Source: [Bacillus] enclensis
GTDB lineage: Bacteria > Bacillota > Bacilli > Bacillales > Bacillaceae_B
Length of the DNA stretch: 64,000 nucleotides
NCBI RefSeq assembly: GCF_001456935.1
Contig: NZ_KQ758483.1
Span: 960,390-1,024,389, forward strand
Direction of reading: 5' to 3'
The notes below the pieces were generated by a model. That model was not told the DNA's origin. It did not search any database and was given only the letters and a program-made list of their open reading frames with translations. Of the stretch, positions 41,409 to 50,257 are shown in pieces. How positions within the stretch are numbered: position 1 is the first letter of the stretch; every line of letters begins with the position of its first letter. The translations under genes and the position numbers were made by a program.

Positions 41409-42323
41409 TCAATTATTTTCTCCTCGATCAATAAATGGGGCAATCCCGGCCATTTCACTGTTTCTCTTTTTTGAGATTGCATCACAGGCAAGTTCATTCA
41501 AAAACTCCTTTTCAATAAATGGAGCAATGGCTGCTAGGGACCCTATTCCTTTTGTTTGGTAACAATGTTCTGCACATTCCCTTATTACTTCTTTGCTAAT
41601 GAAAGGGGCAATGGCTGCGAACCCTTCCAAGCCACGGCGTTCATAATCTTTTTCGGCACACTCATCAATGACTTGCTGGCTTATGAATGGGGCCATAGAG
41701 GCAATGCTCTCCAGTCCGTTGTATGAAACTTCCTTTTTTGTACATTCGTCAATCACTTTCTGACTAATGAATGGGGCAACGACGGTAAACGAAGATAATC
41801 CTCCTTTTTCAAAGGACTTGAGAGCACATTGATCCATGATATCCTGACTGATATAAGGGGCAATGGCTGAAAGGCCTTCGATACCACCTGCTTCAAGTTC
41901 TCTCATTGCCAGTTCATCTATCAGTCCTTGATTGATGAAGGGAGCAACCGATAATAGATCTTCCGAAGTAACGTCTCCCTTGATACTATTGACTAAATGA
42001 TCTGCCTGATCTTGGGTCAAAATCGGTGCTGCTTCAATAAATTCTTCTTTTCCTATTGGTTCTGTTTTACTCAAATCATCATTTTTCACTAGTTCCTTGA
42101 CGAGCCTGATCCCTTTGCCATTCGCAAGTATTTCGTCAATGCTGACTCCAAATATCTCCGCGAGCTCCGGAAGCTTTGAAATGTCAGGCATCGTCTGTCC
42201 GCGCTCCCAATTACTGATTGCCTGAAAGCTGACTCCAACCTGGTCTGCAAGATTCATCTGAGTAATCTTCTTCTCTTTCCGCAATTGCGCGATTTGTTTT
42301 CCGACTTTGTTCATATCGAACAT
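41409..42323 (-). CDS. XRE-family regulator with seven 28-residue C-terminal repeats
   Basis: 304 residues. An N-terminal helix-turn-helix of the XRE/Cro type (KVGKQIAQLRKEKKITQMNLADQVGVSFQAISNWERGQTMPD, about 6-47) is followed by a linker and, from about residue 99 to 294, seven consecutive units of exactly 28 residues plus a partial eighth. The consensus is A-P-F-I-S-Q-x-V-I-D-E-C-A-x(6)-G-L-x-x-x-x-x-I. The first and last units are degenerate. The units should form paired helices in a HEAT-like solenoid that could bind a ligand or partner. ATG 42323 lies eight bases after GAGG. Palindromes lie just upstream. Confidence 0.87.
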   Translation of the reverse strand: MFDMNKVGKQIAQLRKEKKITQMNLADQVGVSFQAISNWERGQTMPDISKLPELAEIFGVSIDEILANGKGIRLVKELVKNDDLSKTEPIGKEEFIEAAPILTQDQADHLVNSIKGDVTSEDLLSVAPFINQGLIDELAMRELEAGGIEGLSAIAPYISQDIMDQCALKSFEKGGLSSFTVVAPFISQKVIDECTKKEVSYNGLESIASMAPFISQQVIDECAEKDYERRGLEGFAAIAPFISKEVIRECAEHCYQTKGIGSLAAIAPFIEKEFLNELACDAISKKRNSEMAGIAPFIDRGENN

Positions 42324-42382
42324 TGCACTCACCTCATTTCATGGAATACTTCAAGTGTATCTCACAGATATATATAAGGGTA

Positions 42383-42397
42383 TCAACTGATAGTTGA
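42383..42397. promoter_or_regulatory. Palindrome, possible XRE operator 1
   Basis: TCAACTGATAGTTGA, a perfect 6-bp inverted repeat with a 3-bp centre, 60 bp upstream of the XRE gene start. Confidence 0.5.
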
Positions 42398-42410
42398 ATA
42401 TTGAACAAAT

Positions 42411-42427
42411 ACTCTTCAATTAAGAGT
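42411..42427. promoter_or_regulatory. Palindrome, possible XRE operator 2
   Basis: ACTCTTCAATTAAGAGT, perfect 6-bp arms around CAATT, 28 bp further upstream from the first palindrome. It could also be a second operator half with related TCAA/TTGA elements. Confidence 0.4.
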
Positions 42428-42450
42428 TGAGCAATACCCTTCTACCATGC

Positions 42451-42490
42451 AAAAAGCCAGTCTCCCAGTCTTATTACCCTGGGAACTGGC
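42451..42490 (-). terminator. Terminator of the VOC gene
   Basis: GCCAGTTCCCAGG pairs with CTGGGAGACTGGC (one mismatch) and is followed on the minus strand by T5. Confidence 0.82.
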
Positions 42491-42513
42491 CGATTTTGTC
42501 TGAATTTGATTTC

Positions 42514-42885
42514 CTATCTATGTTGATCAATAAGTATCGGATTTCCATCAGGATCTTCGAGTGTAATATGAGCAGGCCCTTCACCAGATTCAACTGTCTC
42601 TGTCAGAAGGGTGAGCCCTTGAGACTTTAGTTCTTTCTGAAGGTCACGGACATCGGTAAAGCTGTCAAGGTTCTCTGCATTCTGATTCCACCCAGGGTTG
42701 AAGGTTAGTATATTTTTTTCAAACATTCCCTGAAACAGGCCGATGATGTGATTTCCGTTTTTTAAGATCAGCCAGTTCTGTGAGATGTCTCCACCTAATA
42801 TTTCAAAGCCCAGCTTCTCATAGAATTCTTTTGATTTGTTTATATCCTTCACATTAAGACTTACTGAAAATGCACCCAGGTTCAT
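42514..42885 (-). CDS. VOC-family (glyoxalase/bleomycin-resistance-like) protein
   Basis: 123 residues built from two beta-alpha-beta3 modules: [27 protein letters not shown] in the first and [22 protein letters not shown] at the end, the usual metal-ligand E/H positions. VOC proteins include lyases, dioxygenases and antibiotic-binding proteins; this one has no distinguishing feature. ATG 42885 follows AGGAGGAA. Confidence 0.85.
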   Translation of the reverse strand: MNLGAFSVSLNVKDINKSKEFYEKLGFEILGGDISQNWLILKNGNHIIGLFQGMFEKNILTFNPGWNQNAENLDSFTDVRDLQKELKSQGLTLLTETVESGEGPAHITLEDPDGNPILIDQHR

Positions 42886-42950
42886 TGGTATTCCTCCTAA
42901 AATTCGAATGATTACCATATCGAAAGTATAGATATGCTTTATGTTTTTCC

Positions 42951-43763
42951 TCAATCCCTATTATTGCGATTCATAAACAGGTACCCGACCATTCCCAACA
43001 ATAATATCTTGTGATTTTCAGGAATCCGATTTGTCATCCCCACCATGTCATTATAAACATCCCTGAAAATCTCTGTATGCTCATGAGGGAACCTTCCATT
43101 ATAGAAACGCGCCCAAAGAAGTCCGTCCCTGTCATAAAGAGTGAAGTTGCCGGTGAAGCCTGAACTTTTCACCTGCAGAAGACACTTCCCTTCTCGATCT
43201 TTAAGCTCTCCCTTGATCGTAAAAACACTCTTTATTTCTTCTTGTATGTATGCACCTGTAAAATCCCCTTGAGTATTATAGATTTCCACAATGCTTTGTT
43301 TAAACCCTCTGCGTCGGCAAGTAAACACGACATCGCCTTTATTCGAGGTGAATGCGATTTCTACCGGTAAAAATGTGAATGATGAGGATCTTAAAAGAAT
43401 AAACAGTCTGGCCCACCAAGGAACATTAGTCAAATGAAAGGAACCCAAGAAGCTGCCGTTTTTTTCGAAAACAAGCATTTTAGGCATCCAACTGGCGTCT
43501 TTTTTAAAGATGATGTGATCTATCTCCAAAATATTTCGGCTCGAACGGGGTATTGAGATGCCCTTCACTTTCTTGTACTTGCTCCGGCTGCCAATTCCAA
43601 CCCCCAGCATCATGAGTGCCGGCATTAAAAATGCCACTGCCTCCATCCACTGTTCCACAGAGTCTGCGCCCGTGTAAAACAGGAACCCCGCACCGATCGC
43701 AACCAAGGTAATAAATGCTATATAAGCAAGCTTCTCTCTACGTTTATACATATCAGCTATCAT
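42951..43763 (-). CDS. Membrane protein with a LURP/scramblase-like C-terminal domain, function unknown
   Basis: 270 residues. Two membrane helices near the N-terminus (about 13-30 and 40-57) are followed by a beta-rich domain. Its second half ([41 protein letters not shown]) has the repeated strand pattern of tubby/LURP-one/scramblase-like barrels. That resemblance is by eye and tentative. The ATG follows GAGGAGAG. The stop lies 66 bp from the VOC gene start. Confidence 0.6.
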   Translation of the reverse strand: MIADMYKRREKLAYIAFITLVAIGAGFLFYTGADSVEQWMEAVAFLMPALMMLGVGIGSRSKYKKVKGISIPRSSRNILEIDHIIFKKDASWMPKMLVFEKNGSFLGSFHLTNVPWWARLFILLRSSSFTFLPVEIAFTSNKGDVVFTCRRRGFKQSIVEIYNTQGDFTGAYIQEEIKSVFTIKGELKDREGKCLLQVKSSGFTGNFTLYDRDGLLWARFYNGRFPHEHTEIFRDVYNDMVGMTNRIPENHKILLLGMVGYLFMNRNNRD

Positions 43764-43795
43764 TCTATTACTCTCCTCATCAAGCGGCAGCTTCC

Positions 43796-44779
43796 CTATG
43801 AACCTGCCAATAACGTTTCGTATTCACTTTCCCTGACAAGTTCTTCCGCTTCAAGATTTGTCCATTCCTCTACAGGCACATCGGGATGATCCGCTAAATA
43901 GCTCTGCACAATCAGATTGCCCATCATATAATTTGCCCATCTGGGAATGCTCATGGAGGGATCCCCGAAGAACCAGGATTGATAAAGCTCCATCTCTTCT
44001 GCCATGCCGCTTTCCTGAAGCTGTGCAAATGCTACTTCAAGCTCCTCTTTATTCACTTCCTTGGTCCATGGGATCTCCACATCCGGATATACGTTTTGTG
44101 CAAATGCATCACCTTTTCCTTCGAAGATGACAAAGTCCAATAATGAATCATAGATTGGATTGTTTTCCATCGAAACAGCGTGATGATATTCATGAGCAAT
44201 CGTATAGGAAAGCCTGTCTACCTTAAACGATGGATCAAGAAGCAATAAAATGACATCTTCATCGAGCGTCCAGGCAGCCACGCCTCCCATGCCTTCCATC
44301 GGGAGATCCGGATTGACCGGCAGTACATAGATGGTTTTATCCCCGCCTGACAAAACCCCGGTTGAGGCATCCAAAGCGTTTTGGATTGCTGCATTGGTCT
44401 TATCCTGATCGCGGATCAACTGAGCTGTCTGCTCTTTCAACTCGTCAATTCGATGAGTTATGGTCACATTGGGAGGGATGTCCATTTTAAGGATCATTTT
44501 CTGTTCTGATATTCTTTCGAGCAGCGGATCCTTCACGGTGTATCGATACGTGCCAAGTGTATTCAGAAGACTGTTTTCCTCCACTACTTCAATATATTCA
44601 AGTGTCTCTTCGTAAAATGGAATGATGGTGAAGTTCTGTCCCCCCGCAGAAAACGTTTCTGTCTTCTGCGGAGGCAGATCTCCATTATGGACTGTGATGT
44701 TCTCTTCTTCTTGGGAGCAGGCAGTTTGGAGGATTACTAGTAATAACACAAAGAGAATGAATGCGTAGTTTCTCATCAT
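43796..44779 (-). CDS. DUF2268 putative zinc-protease lipoprotein
   Basis: 327 residues with a lipoprotein signal (NYAFILFVLLLVILQTAC, lipobox LQTAC) and the DUF2268 metalloprotease motif HEYHH (in YTIAHEYHHAVSME, about 195-208), the H-E-x-x-H zinc site. A downstream acidic helix (IFEGKGDAFAQNVYPD, about 225) likely supplies the third ligand. DUF2268 proteases are poorly studied; the lipid anchor places it outside the membrane. Double ATG after AGGGGG. Confidence 0.85.
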   Translation of the reverse strand: MMRNYAFILFVLLLVILQTACSQEEENITVHNGDLPPQKTETFSAGGQNFTIIPFYEETLEYIEVVEENSLLNTLGTYRYTVKDPLLERISEQKMILKMDIPPNVTITHRIDELKEQTAQLIRDQDKTNAAIQNALDASTGVLSGGDKTIYVLPVNPDLPMEGMGGVAAWTLDEDVILLLLDPSFKVDRLSYTIAHEYHHAVSMENNPIYDSLLDFVIFEGKGDAFAQNVYPDVEIPWTKEVNKEELEVAFAQLQESGMAEEMELYQSWFFGDPSMSIPRWANYMMGNLIVQSYLADHPDVPVEEWTNLEAEELVRESEYETLLAGS

Positions 44780-44839
44780 CGGCCCCCTCTCGTAAAATTA
44801 AGTATCAACCGCCAGTCACAGGAATATCCCTATTCAACA

Positions 44840-45583
44840 TTAGCTTCTTGCTGACCGCAGAAACCGCGGATATGCCATAAATGCAATGACACAGCCGGCA
44901 AGTCCTGCCCCAAACAGGATGAATGCGTTGAAGAGAATGTCTCCTGCAGTTCCGTTTTGAAGAATGATTTCCTTATATCCTTCGATTGCCCAATATTGGG
45001 GCATCGCCTTGCTGATGGTCTGCATGAAGCCCGGCATGAATTCAACAGGAAGCCATAAACCCCCGAGCATAGCTCCTCCAAGCGCGATCACCTGTGTAAA
45101 GGCGATTCCCATATTTTCGGTTTTCACCAGCACAGAAAGAGCCATCCCCCAGCCTGAAACAATAAAAGCAAGCATGATGGATAAGAGGATCAATGCAGCC
45201 GGATCTCCCAATGGCAGGTCATAAACCACTACTCCAAAGGTGAACAGGACGGCAATCTGAATCAAGACGATGAGCATGAATGGTATCCATTTTCCTATGA
45301 AATAGTCTCTGACTGGCAGCGGGGTACTGGCAATCCTCGCGACCATCCCTTTATCCCGATCCTTTATAAAAACGATGACCATGGAGATCATGATGTAGAA
45401 TGCGAACATGATTGTATAACCGGGAATGATCTGAGTGACGACTTCCTTGTAGCTCGTATTCTCATCCCCCGAAAAAATGGCCACAAACGCAATCATAAAT
45501 ACGATAGGTAAGATAAACGTCCAAAACCATAAACCTTTATCCTGTATATTCTTCTTTAATTCAGTCCGTGCGATTGCCCACAT
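44840..45583 (-). CDS. ABC-2 type permease
   Basis: 247 residues, six membrane helices. IKDRDKGMVARIASTPLPVRDYFIGKW (about 75-101) is the typical cytoplasmic coupling loop, and GGAMLGGLWLPVEFMPGFMQTISKAMPQYWAIEGYKEI (about 169-206) the conserved C-terminal ABC-2 motif. The ATG follows GGAGG. It is downstream of its ATPase with an 18-bp gap, so the two form a simple exporter (drug, lipid or teichoic-acid-like substrate). Confidence 0.88.
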   Translation of the reverse strand: MWAIARTELKKNIQDKGLWFWTFILPIVFMIAFVAIFSGDENTSYKEVVTQIIPGYTIMFAFYIMISMVIVFIKDRDKGMVARIASTPLPVRDYFIGKWIPFMLIVLIQIAVLFTFGVVVYDLPLGDPAALILLSIMLAFIVSGWGMALSVLVKTENMGIAFTQVIALGGAMLGGLWLPVEFMPGFMQTISKAMPQYWAIEGYKEIILQNGTAGDILFNAFILFGAGLAGCVIAFMAYPRFLRSARS

Positions 45584-45600
45584 GGTTATATCCTCCTTTT

Positions 45601-46512
45601 CTATGAATCCCTGAGCTGAGTCCCGGTCAATTTAAAAAAGATATCTTCAAGTTTCGGCTGATACAGCTCGAGCCTGCTCGGTTCGATCCCCTTTTCGCGA
45701 AACTCTCCAATCAGATCGTGGAGAGAATTCAATGGCCTTTGACTCTCTAACAGGAACCCATTTCCTTTAGGTTCAACATGACCATGCCCGGCCAGCAGCT
45801 CCATCTTCACTTGATCACCTGCAATGAACAAGGACGGTTTATTGTATTTATCAACCAAATCCTCCATCGTTCCAAATTCGATCAACCTCCCTTTATCGAT
45901 CAGGCCGATGCTGTCACAAAGCTGTTCGACTTCTTCCATATAATGACTCGAATAGATGATTGTGCTTCCTTCTGCCTTCAGTTGATTGATAATCGAAAAA
46001 ATCGAGTTGCGCGATTGCGGATCGATGCCAACCGTGGGTTCATCCATGATGATGATCGCTGGTTTATGCAGCAGGGAGCAGCCAATGTTCAATCTCCGTT
46101 TCATCCCGCCCGAAAATGTCAACACCTTATCCTTCCCTCTTTCCTTTAATCCGATCTGTTCCAGCACTTTTGCTGATCTCTGTCTAAGAGTTTTGCCTTT
46201 CAAGCCATAAAGACTGCCGAAATAAATGAGGTTCTCTTGAGCTGTAAGTGTCTCTTCCAAACAAATATCCTGAGGTATGTAGCCAATCCTCTGTTTGACT
46301 TTCATCCTGTCCTTCACAACTGAATTATCCTGAACCCTGATATCCCCTTCGAAGCTTTGTAACACACCAGATAGAATCTTCATCAATGTCGACTTCCCTG
46401 CCCCGTTAGGCCCTACAAGCCCAAAACAACTTCCTTCTTCAATTGTAAAATCAACTCCGTCCAGTGCCTTAAGCGAACTATATTGCTTACTGACATTTAC
46501 AACCTCAATCAC
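45601..46512 (-). CDS. ABC transporter ATP-binding protein
   Basis: 303 residues. Walker A GPNGAGKSTLM (about 37-47), Q-loop IGYIPQD (about 84-90), signature FSGGMKRRLNIGC (about 137-149), Walker B IIIMDEPTVGIDPQSR (about 157-172), H-loop YSSHYMEEVEQLCD. The start is GTG 46512 behind AAAGGGG; the longer reading frame has no site. It pairs with the downstream ABC-2 permease and belongs to the DrrA/NatA-like class. Confidence 0.91.
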   Translation of the reverse strand: MIEVVNVSKQYSSLKALDGVDFTIEEGSCFGLVGPNGAGKSTLMKILSGVLQSFEGDIRVQDNSVVKDRMKVKQRIGYIPQDICLEETLTAQENLIYFGSLYGLKGKTLRQRSAKVLEQIGLKERGKDKVLTFSGGMKRRLNIGCSLLHKPAIIIMDEPTVGIDPQSRNSIFSIINQLKAEGSTIIYSSHYMEEVEQLCDSIGLIDKGRLIEFGTMEDLVDKYNKPSLFIAGDQVKMELLAGHGHVEPKGNGFLLESQRPLNSLHDLIGEFREKGIEPSRLELYQPKLEDIFFKLTGTQLRDS

Positions 46513-46705
46513 AGTACACACCCCTTTTCTAAGATGGTCTTCTACTAATATATTGGATATTAATTGATATACGATTAACTTTTTTGAAAGTTTCAAAAAG
46601 ATGATTGGCCTTAGATCCCTTTTCATGTCCCCATTCTTTTCTTTATATGTACCATTTAGAATATGTTAAGATAAAGAACACACTAATCAGGTTAGGAGAA
46701 TGGAA

Positions 46706-47125
46706 ATGGAAAAGACGTTAGACCACATAGGCGTAGCCGTCAGGAACATTGAAGACACCATTCACTTCTACGAAAATGTGCTTAGTGCCACCCTGATCGA
46801 CCGGTACAGAAGTGATGCAAAGGGCGTCGAGAGCGAAATCGCAATCATGGACGTGAACGGTGACAGGACGGAACTGCTTGCACCGACGAATAATGAGACC
46901 TCTCCTATTGCGCGGTTCATCAGGCAAAAAGGGAAAGGTGTCCATCATATCGCGTATCGAGTGGATGACCTTGATGCTGCTTTAGAGGAACTGGAGCAAC
47001 AGGGTATACGCATATTAGAGGATAGTCTCCGTGTAAACAAGCATGGAAGAAGATTGATTTATTTAAATCCTGCTGATACAGAAGGGACGATTATTGAGTA
47101 TTGTGATTATCCTGATTTGAAATGA
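46706..47125 (+). CDS. mce: Methylmalonyl-CoA epimerase
   Basis: 139 residues. A VOC-fold epimerase that interconverts (R)- and (S)-methylmalonyl-CoA between propionyl-CoA carboxylase and methylmalonyl-CoA mutase. Metal ligands and signature: LDHIGVAVRNIEDTIHFYENVL (H at about 6), TELLAPTNNETSPIARFIRQKGKGVHHIAYRVDD (E and H), and GTIIEYCDY (final E). Here the mutase genes are absent from the window. ATG 46706 is seven bases from AGGAGA; the ATG at 46700 is too close to it. A terminator follows. Confidence 0.9.
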   Translation: MEKTLDHIGVAVRNIEDTIHFYENVLSATLIDRYRSDAKGVESEIAIMDVNGDRTELLAPTNNETSPIARFIRQKGKGVHHIAYRVDDLDAALEELEQQGIRILEDSLRVNKHGRRLIYLNPADTEGTIIEYCDYPDLK

Positions 47126-47137
47126 TGTAAAACGAGG

Positions 47138-47178
47138 AAAAGGGATGGTTCTCTTGTTTGAATACCATCCCTTTTCTT
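47138..47178 (+). terminator. Terminator of mce
   Basis: AAAAGGGATGG pairs with CCATCCCTTTT, followed by CTTAAC. Confidence 0.75.
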
Positions 47179-47217
47179 AACAGCCAGAATCCTTCTTTAA
47201 AAATGTCATCTCGCCTT

Positions 47218-48006
47218 TCAATAACTCCCATCTTCCCTTTTCAAAATTGTCTCCACCATCATTTTCATGAATGAACCCGTCTGCACATCTTCATCATCAA
47301 GCTCTTCCTCGATCCATTGAAGCTCATTTTTTAAGAGATTCGCGATGTAACAGGCAGCCTTCTTGTGATGAGTCGGGGTCATCATTTCATAGATCTCAAC
47401 AATTTTATCTTGCTTTCCCTGTGGCAAGTCCCTGTGAATGGTTTTTAATCCCAGAAGCGCCCGATTTTTTGCGTATCTCGACAACAGGATGGTCGTTACA
47501 TTCCTCATTGAATGCCGCAGCATCTCAGGAGCCCAGGTATGGTTGCCTCTTTCTGCTGCTTTCTTATATTGAAATAGAAACCAAGCGGCATCCAGCACGC
47601 TGTCTTTGAAACCATCTTTGGTAATCGTCAGGTGTTGGGCAGCTTCATACTTTTTCATAAGATTTTCCGGATCATAAAGGACCGTAAAGAAATCTTTCTC
47701 TTGAATGGTCTTTTCCGTCACTGTAAACAGGTCAATGTGAAGCCAGTCTTCGTAAATCGCAATGATCTGCGGTGCAATGATGAATATATCATCGTAGAAG
47801 ATCATCTCCTTATAAGCTTTGAGGTGATCGAGCCGCCTACCCAGAAACTCCTTCTCTTCCCCTTCTTCAACAAGACAATATAAATCGATATCAGAATACT
47901 CATCATGTTCATTCCTGCCCATAGACCCCTTTAAGAAAATACTCCTAACACTCCGATCTTTTTTTAAACTAGCAGTCACTTTTTCTACTGCAATTTCCTG
48001 CCGCAT
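47218..48006 (-). CDS. Nucleotidyltransferase-fold protein
   Basis: 262 residues. MNT-type motif FLKGSMGRNEHDEYSDIDLYCLV (about 24-46: G-S and D-x-D) with a further carboxylate in WLHIDLFTV (about 95). The C-terminal half is helical. A distant relative of kanamycin/streptomycin nucleotidyltransferases, but its length and sequence do not match known resistance enzymes. It and the gene at 24118 are not close paralogues. Start ATG after AAGGGGG. Confidence 0.78.
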   Translation of the reverse strand: MRQEIAVEKVTASLKKDRSVRSIFLKGSMGRNEHDEYSDIDLYCLVEEGEEKEFLGRRLDHLKAYKEMIFYDDIFIIAPQIIAIYEDWLHIDLFTVTEKTIQEKDFFTVLYDPENLMKKYEAAQHLTITKDGFKDSVLDAAWFLFQYKKAAERGNHTWAPEMLRHSMRNVTTILLSRYAKNRALLGLKTIHRDLPQGKQDKIVEIYEMMTPTHHKKAACYIANLLKNELQWIEEELDDEDVQTGSFMKMMVETILKREDGSY

Positions 48007-48072
48007 GCTGTTTTCCCCCTTATTGATTAAATCAGAGAAAGAGAAATCGTTTTCCCCTTCTCCGAGTTATTA

Positions 48073-49749
48073 TTAGAGCAAGCTCTTCTTTGTGTCCAAC
48101 TCTCTTTTATATTCATCATAGTTTCCAAAGTAACTTTTAAATCCATAATTTTCGATAGAAATCACTCTTTCACTCATCTTGTTGATAAAATAGCGATCAT
48201 GTGAGATGAAGAAAATTGTCCCTTTAAATTCCTCAAGAGCTTCCTCGAGCGTTTCAATTGAATCTATATCAAGATGGTTCGTTGGTTCATCAAGAATCAA
48301 TAAATTAATATCTTGAAACATAAGCATCGCAAGTCTTAACCTGATCCTTTCTCCACCCGATAAATGCTTTACTCTTTTAAAAACGCTGCCTTTATAAAAC
48401 ATAAACTTAGCAAGGTATTCGCGTGCTTTCCCTTCCAAAATCGAGATATCTTCCCTGAACGTTTCAAGGACCGTCATATGTTCATCCTTAAAATGAATTT
48501 TCTGAGGCAGATATGCAGGTTTTACATTGGCACCCAGTCTGATATCACCCTGATCCCATTGTTCTTCACCAAGAAGCATTTTCAGTAACGTCGTTTTACC
48601 GCTTCCATTCGATCCAATCAGAGACACTCTTTCACCGTATTGGATCACCAAGTCAGCCTCGTTGAAAAGTATTCTATCATGGTATCGTTTTGTCAGACCC
48701 TCAGACTTGATTGCAACCTCTCCGGAACGCACGGCATCTTTGAAGTTGAGTCTCATATTTCTTTTTTCAAAAACAGGCTTATCGATCAGATCCAGCTTAT
48801 CGAGTTTCTTCTGGATACTCGCAGCCCTCCTGAAGAATTTATTGTTATCTGCCCTTAATGCCCAATCCCTGAGGCTTTTTACCTGATTTTCCATACTGCC
48901 TATCTTTTTTTGCTGCTCCCGGAAATGCTCGTATTGAATACGTATATTTTCTTCTTTCTGCCTGACAAAGGAAGAATAGTTCCCTTTGTAGGTCTTGGAT
49001 TCCATGTCCTCGATTTCCACGATTTTCGAGACTACATGATCGAGAAAATAGCGGTCATGGGAAACGATGAGGACGATTCCCTTATAGCTCTTCAGGTAGC
49101 TTTCGAGCCATTCGATCGAATCCATATCGAGATGGTTGGTCGGCTCATCCAACAGCAGTATATCAGGAGCATTGATGAGGAGCTTCCCGAGCATGACCGT
49201 CGTTTTTTCACCGCCGCTTAAGTAATCAAAGTCCCTGTTTAAAAATTCTTCCTCAAACTTCAGCCCGGTACAAATCCTGCCTAATTTCTCTTCTTTCTCA
49301 TATCCACCCTTAACTTCATATAACTGAATGAGATCGCTGTATTTTTTCAGTGCTTTTTCAAGAACATCACCTTCGAGCGTCTTCATCGCTTCCTCTATGT
49401 CACGCATTTTTTTCTCTATGAGCTGAGTTTCTTCGAATGCCAAATTCAGAACATCGATGACCTTCAGTCCTTTCGGCAGCTCCGGCATCTGTTCAAGATA
49501 AGCAACCTCTGCAGTTTTCGGCACGCTCACAAATCCTTCATCATAGCCGTAACTGGAGGTTTGCGGGTAGCCTGGATAGTAATGCATCGGCTCAATCCCC
49601 GCAATCAATTTCAGGATGGTACTTTTTCCGCTTCCATTGATACCGACAATGCCGACCTTCTCGCCGGTGAAAATCTCAAACGTGATATTCATCAGAACCA
49701 GGGTGGCTTCCTTATATTTTTTCACGCCATTCAATGATAATTCCAGCAT
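48073..49749 (-). CDS. ABC-F ribosome-protection-type ATPase
   Basis: About 558 residues with two ABC domains on one chain and no membrane helices. Domain 1: Walker A GINGSGKST (about 35-43), signature LSGGEKTTV, Walker B ILLLDEPTNHLDMDS; the interdomain linker (about 240-320) is charged and helical (EHFREQQKKIGSMENQVKSL). Domain 2: GSNGSGKTT, LSGGERIRL, LLILDEPTNHLDID. This is the ABC-F layout; members displace antibiotics such as lincosamides, streptogramins or pleuromutilins from the ribosome. ATG 49749 follows GAAGGA. A terminator-containing leader upstream strongly suggests antibiotic-responsive attenuation. It is not VmlR by its N-terminus. Confidence 0.9.
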   Translation of the reverse strand: MLELSLNGVKKYKEATLVLMNITFEIFTGEKVGIVGINGSGKSTILKLIAGIEPMHYYPGYPQTSSYGYDEGFVSVPKTAEVAYLEQMPELPKGLKVIDVLNLAFEETQLIEKKMRDIEEAMKTLEGDVLEKALKKYSDLIQLYEVKGGYEKEEKLGRICTGLKFEEEFLNRDFDYLSGGEKTTVMLGKLLINAPDILLLDEPTNHLDMDSIEWLESYLKSYKGIVLIVSHDRYFLDHVVSKIVEIEDMESKTYKGNYSSFVRQKEENIRIQYEHFREQQKKIGSMENQVKSLRDWALRADNNKFFRRAASIQKKLDKLDLIDKPVFEKRNMRLNFKDAVRSGEVAIKSEGLTKRYHDRILFNEADLVIQYGERVSLIGSNGSGKTTLLKMLLGEEQWDQGDIRLGANVKPAYLPQKIHFKDEHMTVLETFREDISILEGKAREYLAKFMFYKGSVFKRVKHLSGGERIRLRLAMLMFQDINLLILDEPTNHLDIDSIETLEEALEEFKGTIFFISHDRYFINKMSERVISIENYGFKSYFGNYDEYKRELDTKKSLL

Positions 49750-49838
49750 GCTTTTTCCTTCTTTCATCCATAGTGTGCGTCACGCTCTTATGGACAGCAT
49801 CAAGAAGTACTTTCATACTTATTTAATTAACTAAAACT

Positions 49839-49878
49839 AAAAAAGACCGTAAGAAGATAGCACTTCTTACAGTCTTTT
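49839..49878 (-). terminator. Attenuator terminator in the ABC-F leader
   Basis: On the minus strand AAAGACTGTAAGAAG pairs with CTTCTTACGGTCTTT (one G-U pair) around a 6-base loop, followed by T-rich sequence. It ends about 90 bp before the ABC-F start codon, the position of the attenuators of vmlR-type genes. Confidence 0.78.
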
Positions 49879-50100
49879 ATACTCGATTTTGCGACCATAG
49901 AATAGTTATTTAAACGCAACCTGCGAATGAAAACAAAGAGTCCGCCTTTATGCAGGGTCCCGATATTAAACCGGTCCCTCACATCCTATTGATGATCATC
50001 CCGAGCAAAAGTAAGCAAGTACCTTCCAAATTGCCTGATTCCATTTAAGAACATAACAAATAAGCCTATCTTGAGTAGGTATTGCCGTTCTGAATAAAAT
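49879..50100 (-). promoter_or_regulatory. Structured 5' leader of the ABC-F gene with upstream reading frames
   Basis: Minus-strand leader upstream of the attenuator. It contains a 21-codon frame (50044-49979, ATG ... TGA) and, nested in another frame, a 10-codon TTG-started frame (about 50011-49979) behind GGAAGG. After them come the hairpins GGGACCG/CGGGACCC and CCTGC/GCAGG. This is the architecture of ribosome-mediated attenuation: a drug-stalled ribosome on the short frame changes downstream folding and prevents termination. Which frame is used is not certain. From 50100 to 50257 I see nothing else except AT-rich sequence likely to hold the promoter. Confidence 0.6.
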
Positions 50101-50257
50101 CCCTATTAATTTTAAATAAAATTAATGTTTAGCAATTTGTTGGTTCCATAAACTTACTTTCCCCCTTACACATTTTCATTATTATCTCATTTTTTCTTGT
50201 ATTTGTAAATTAATTATTTCGGATAGGCATAATCTCTTCTCAACTTCATCCCCGCAA

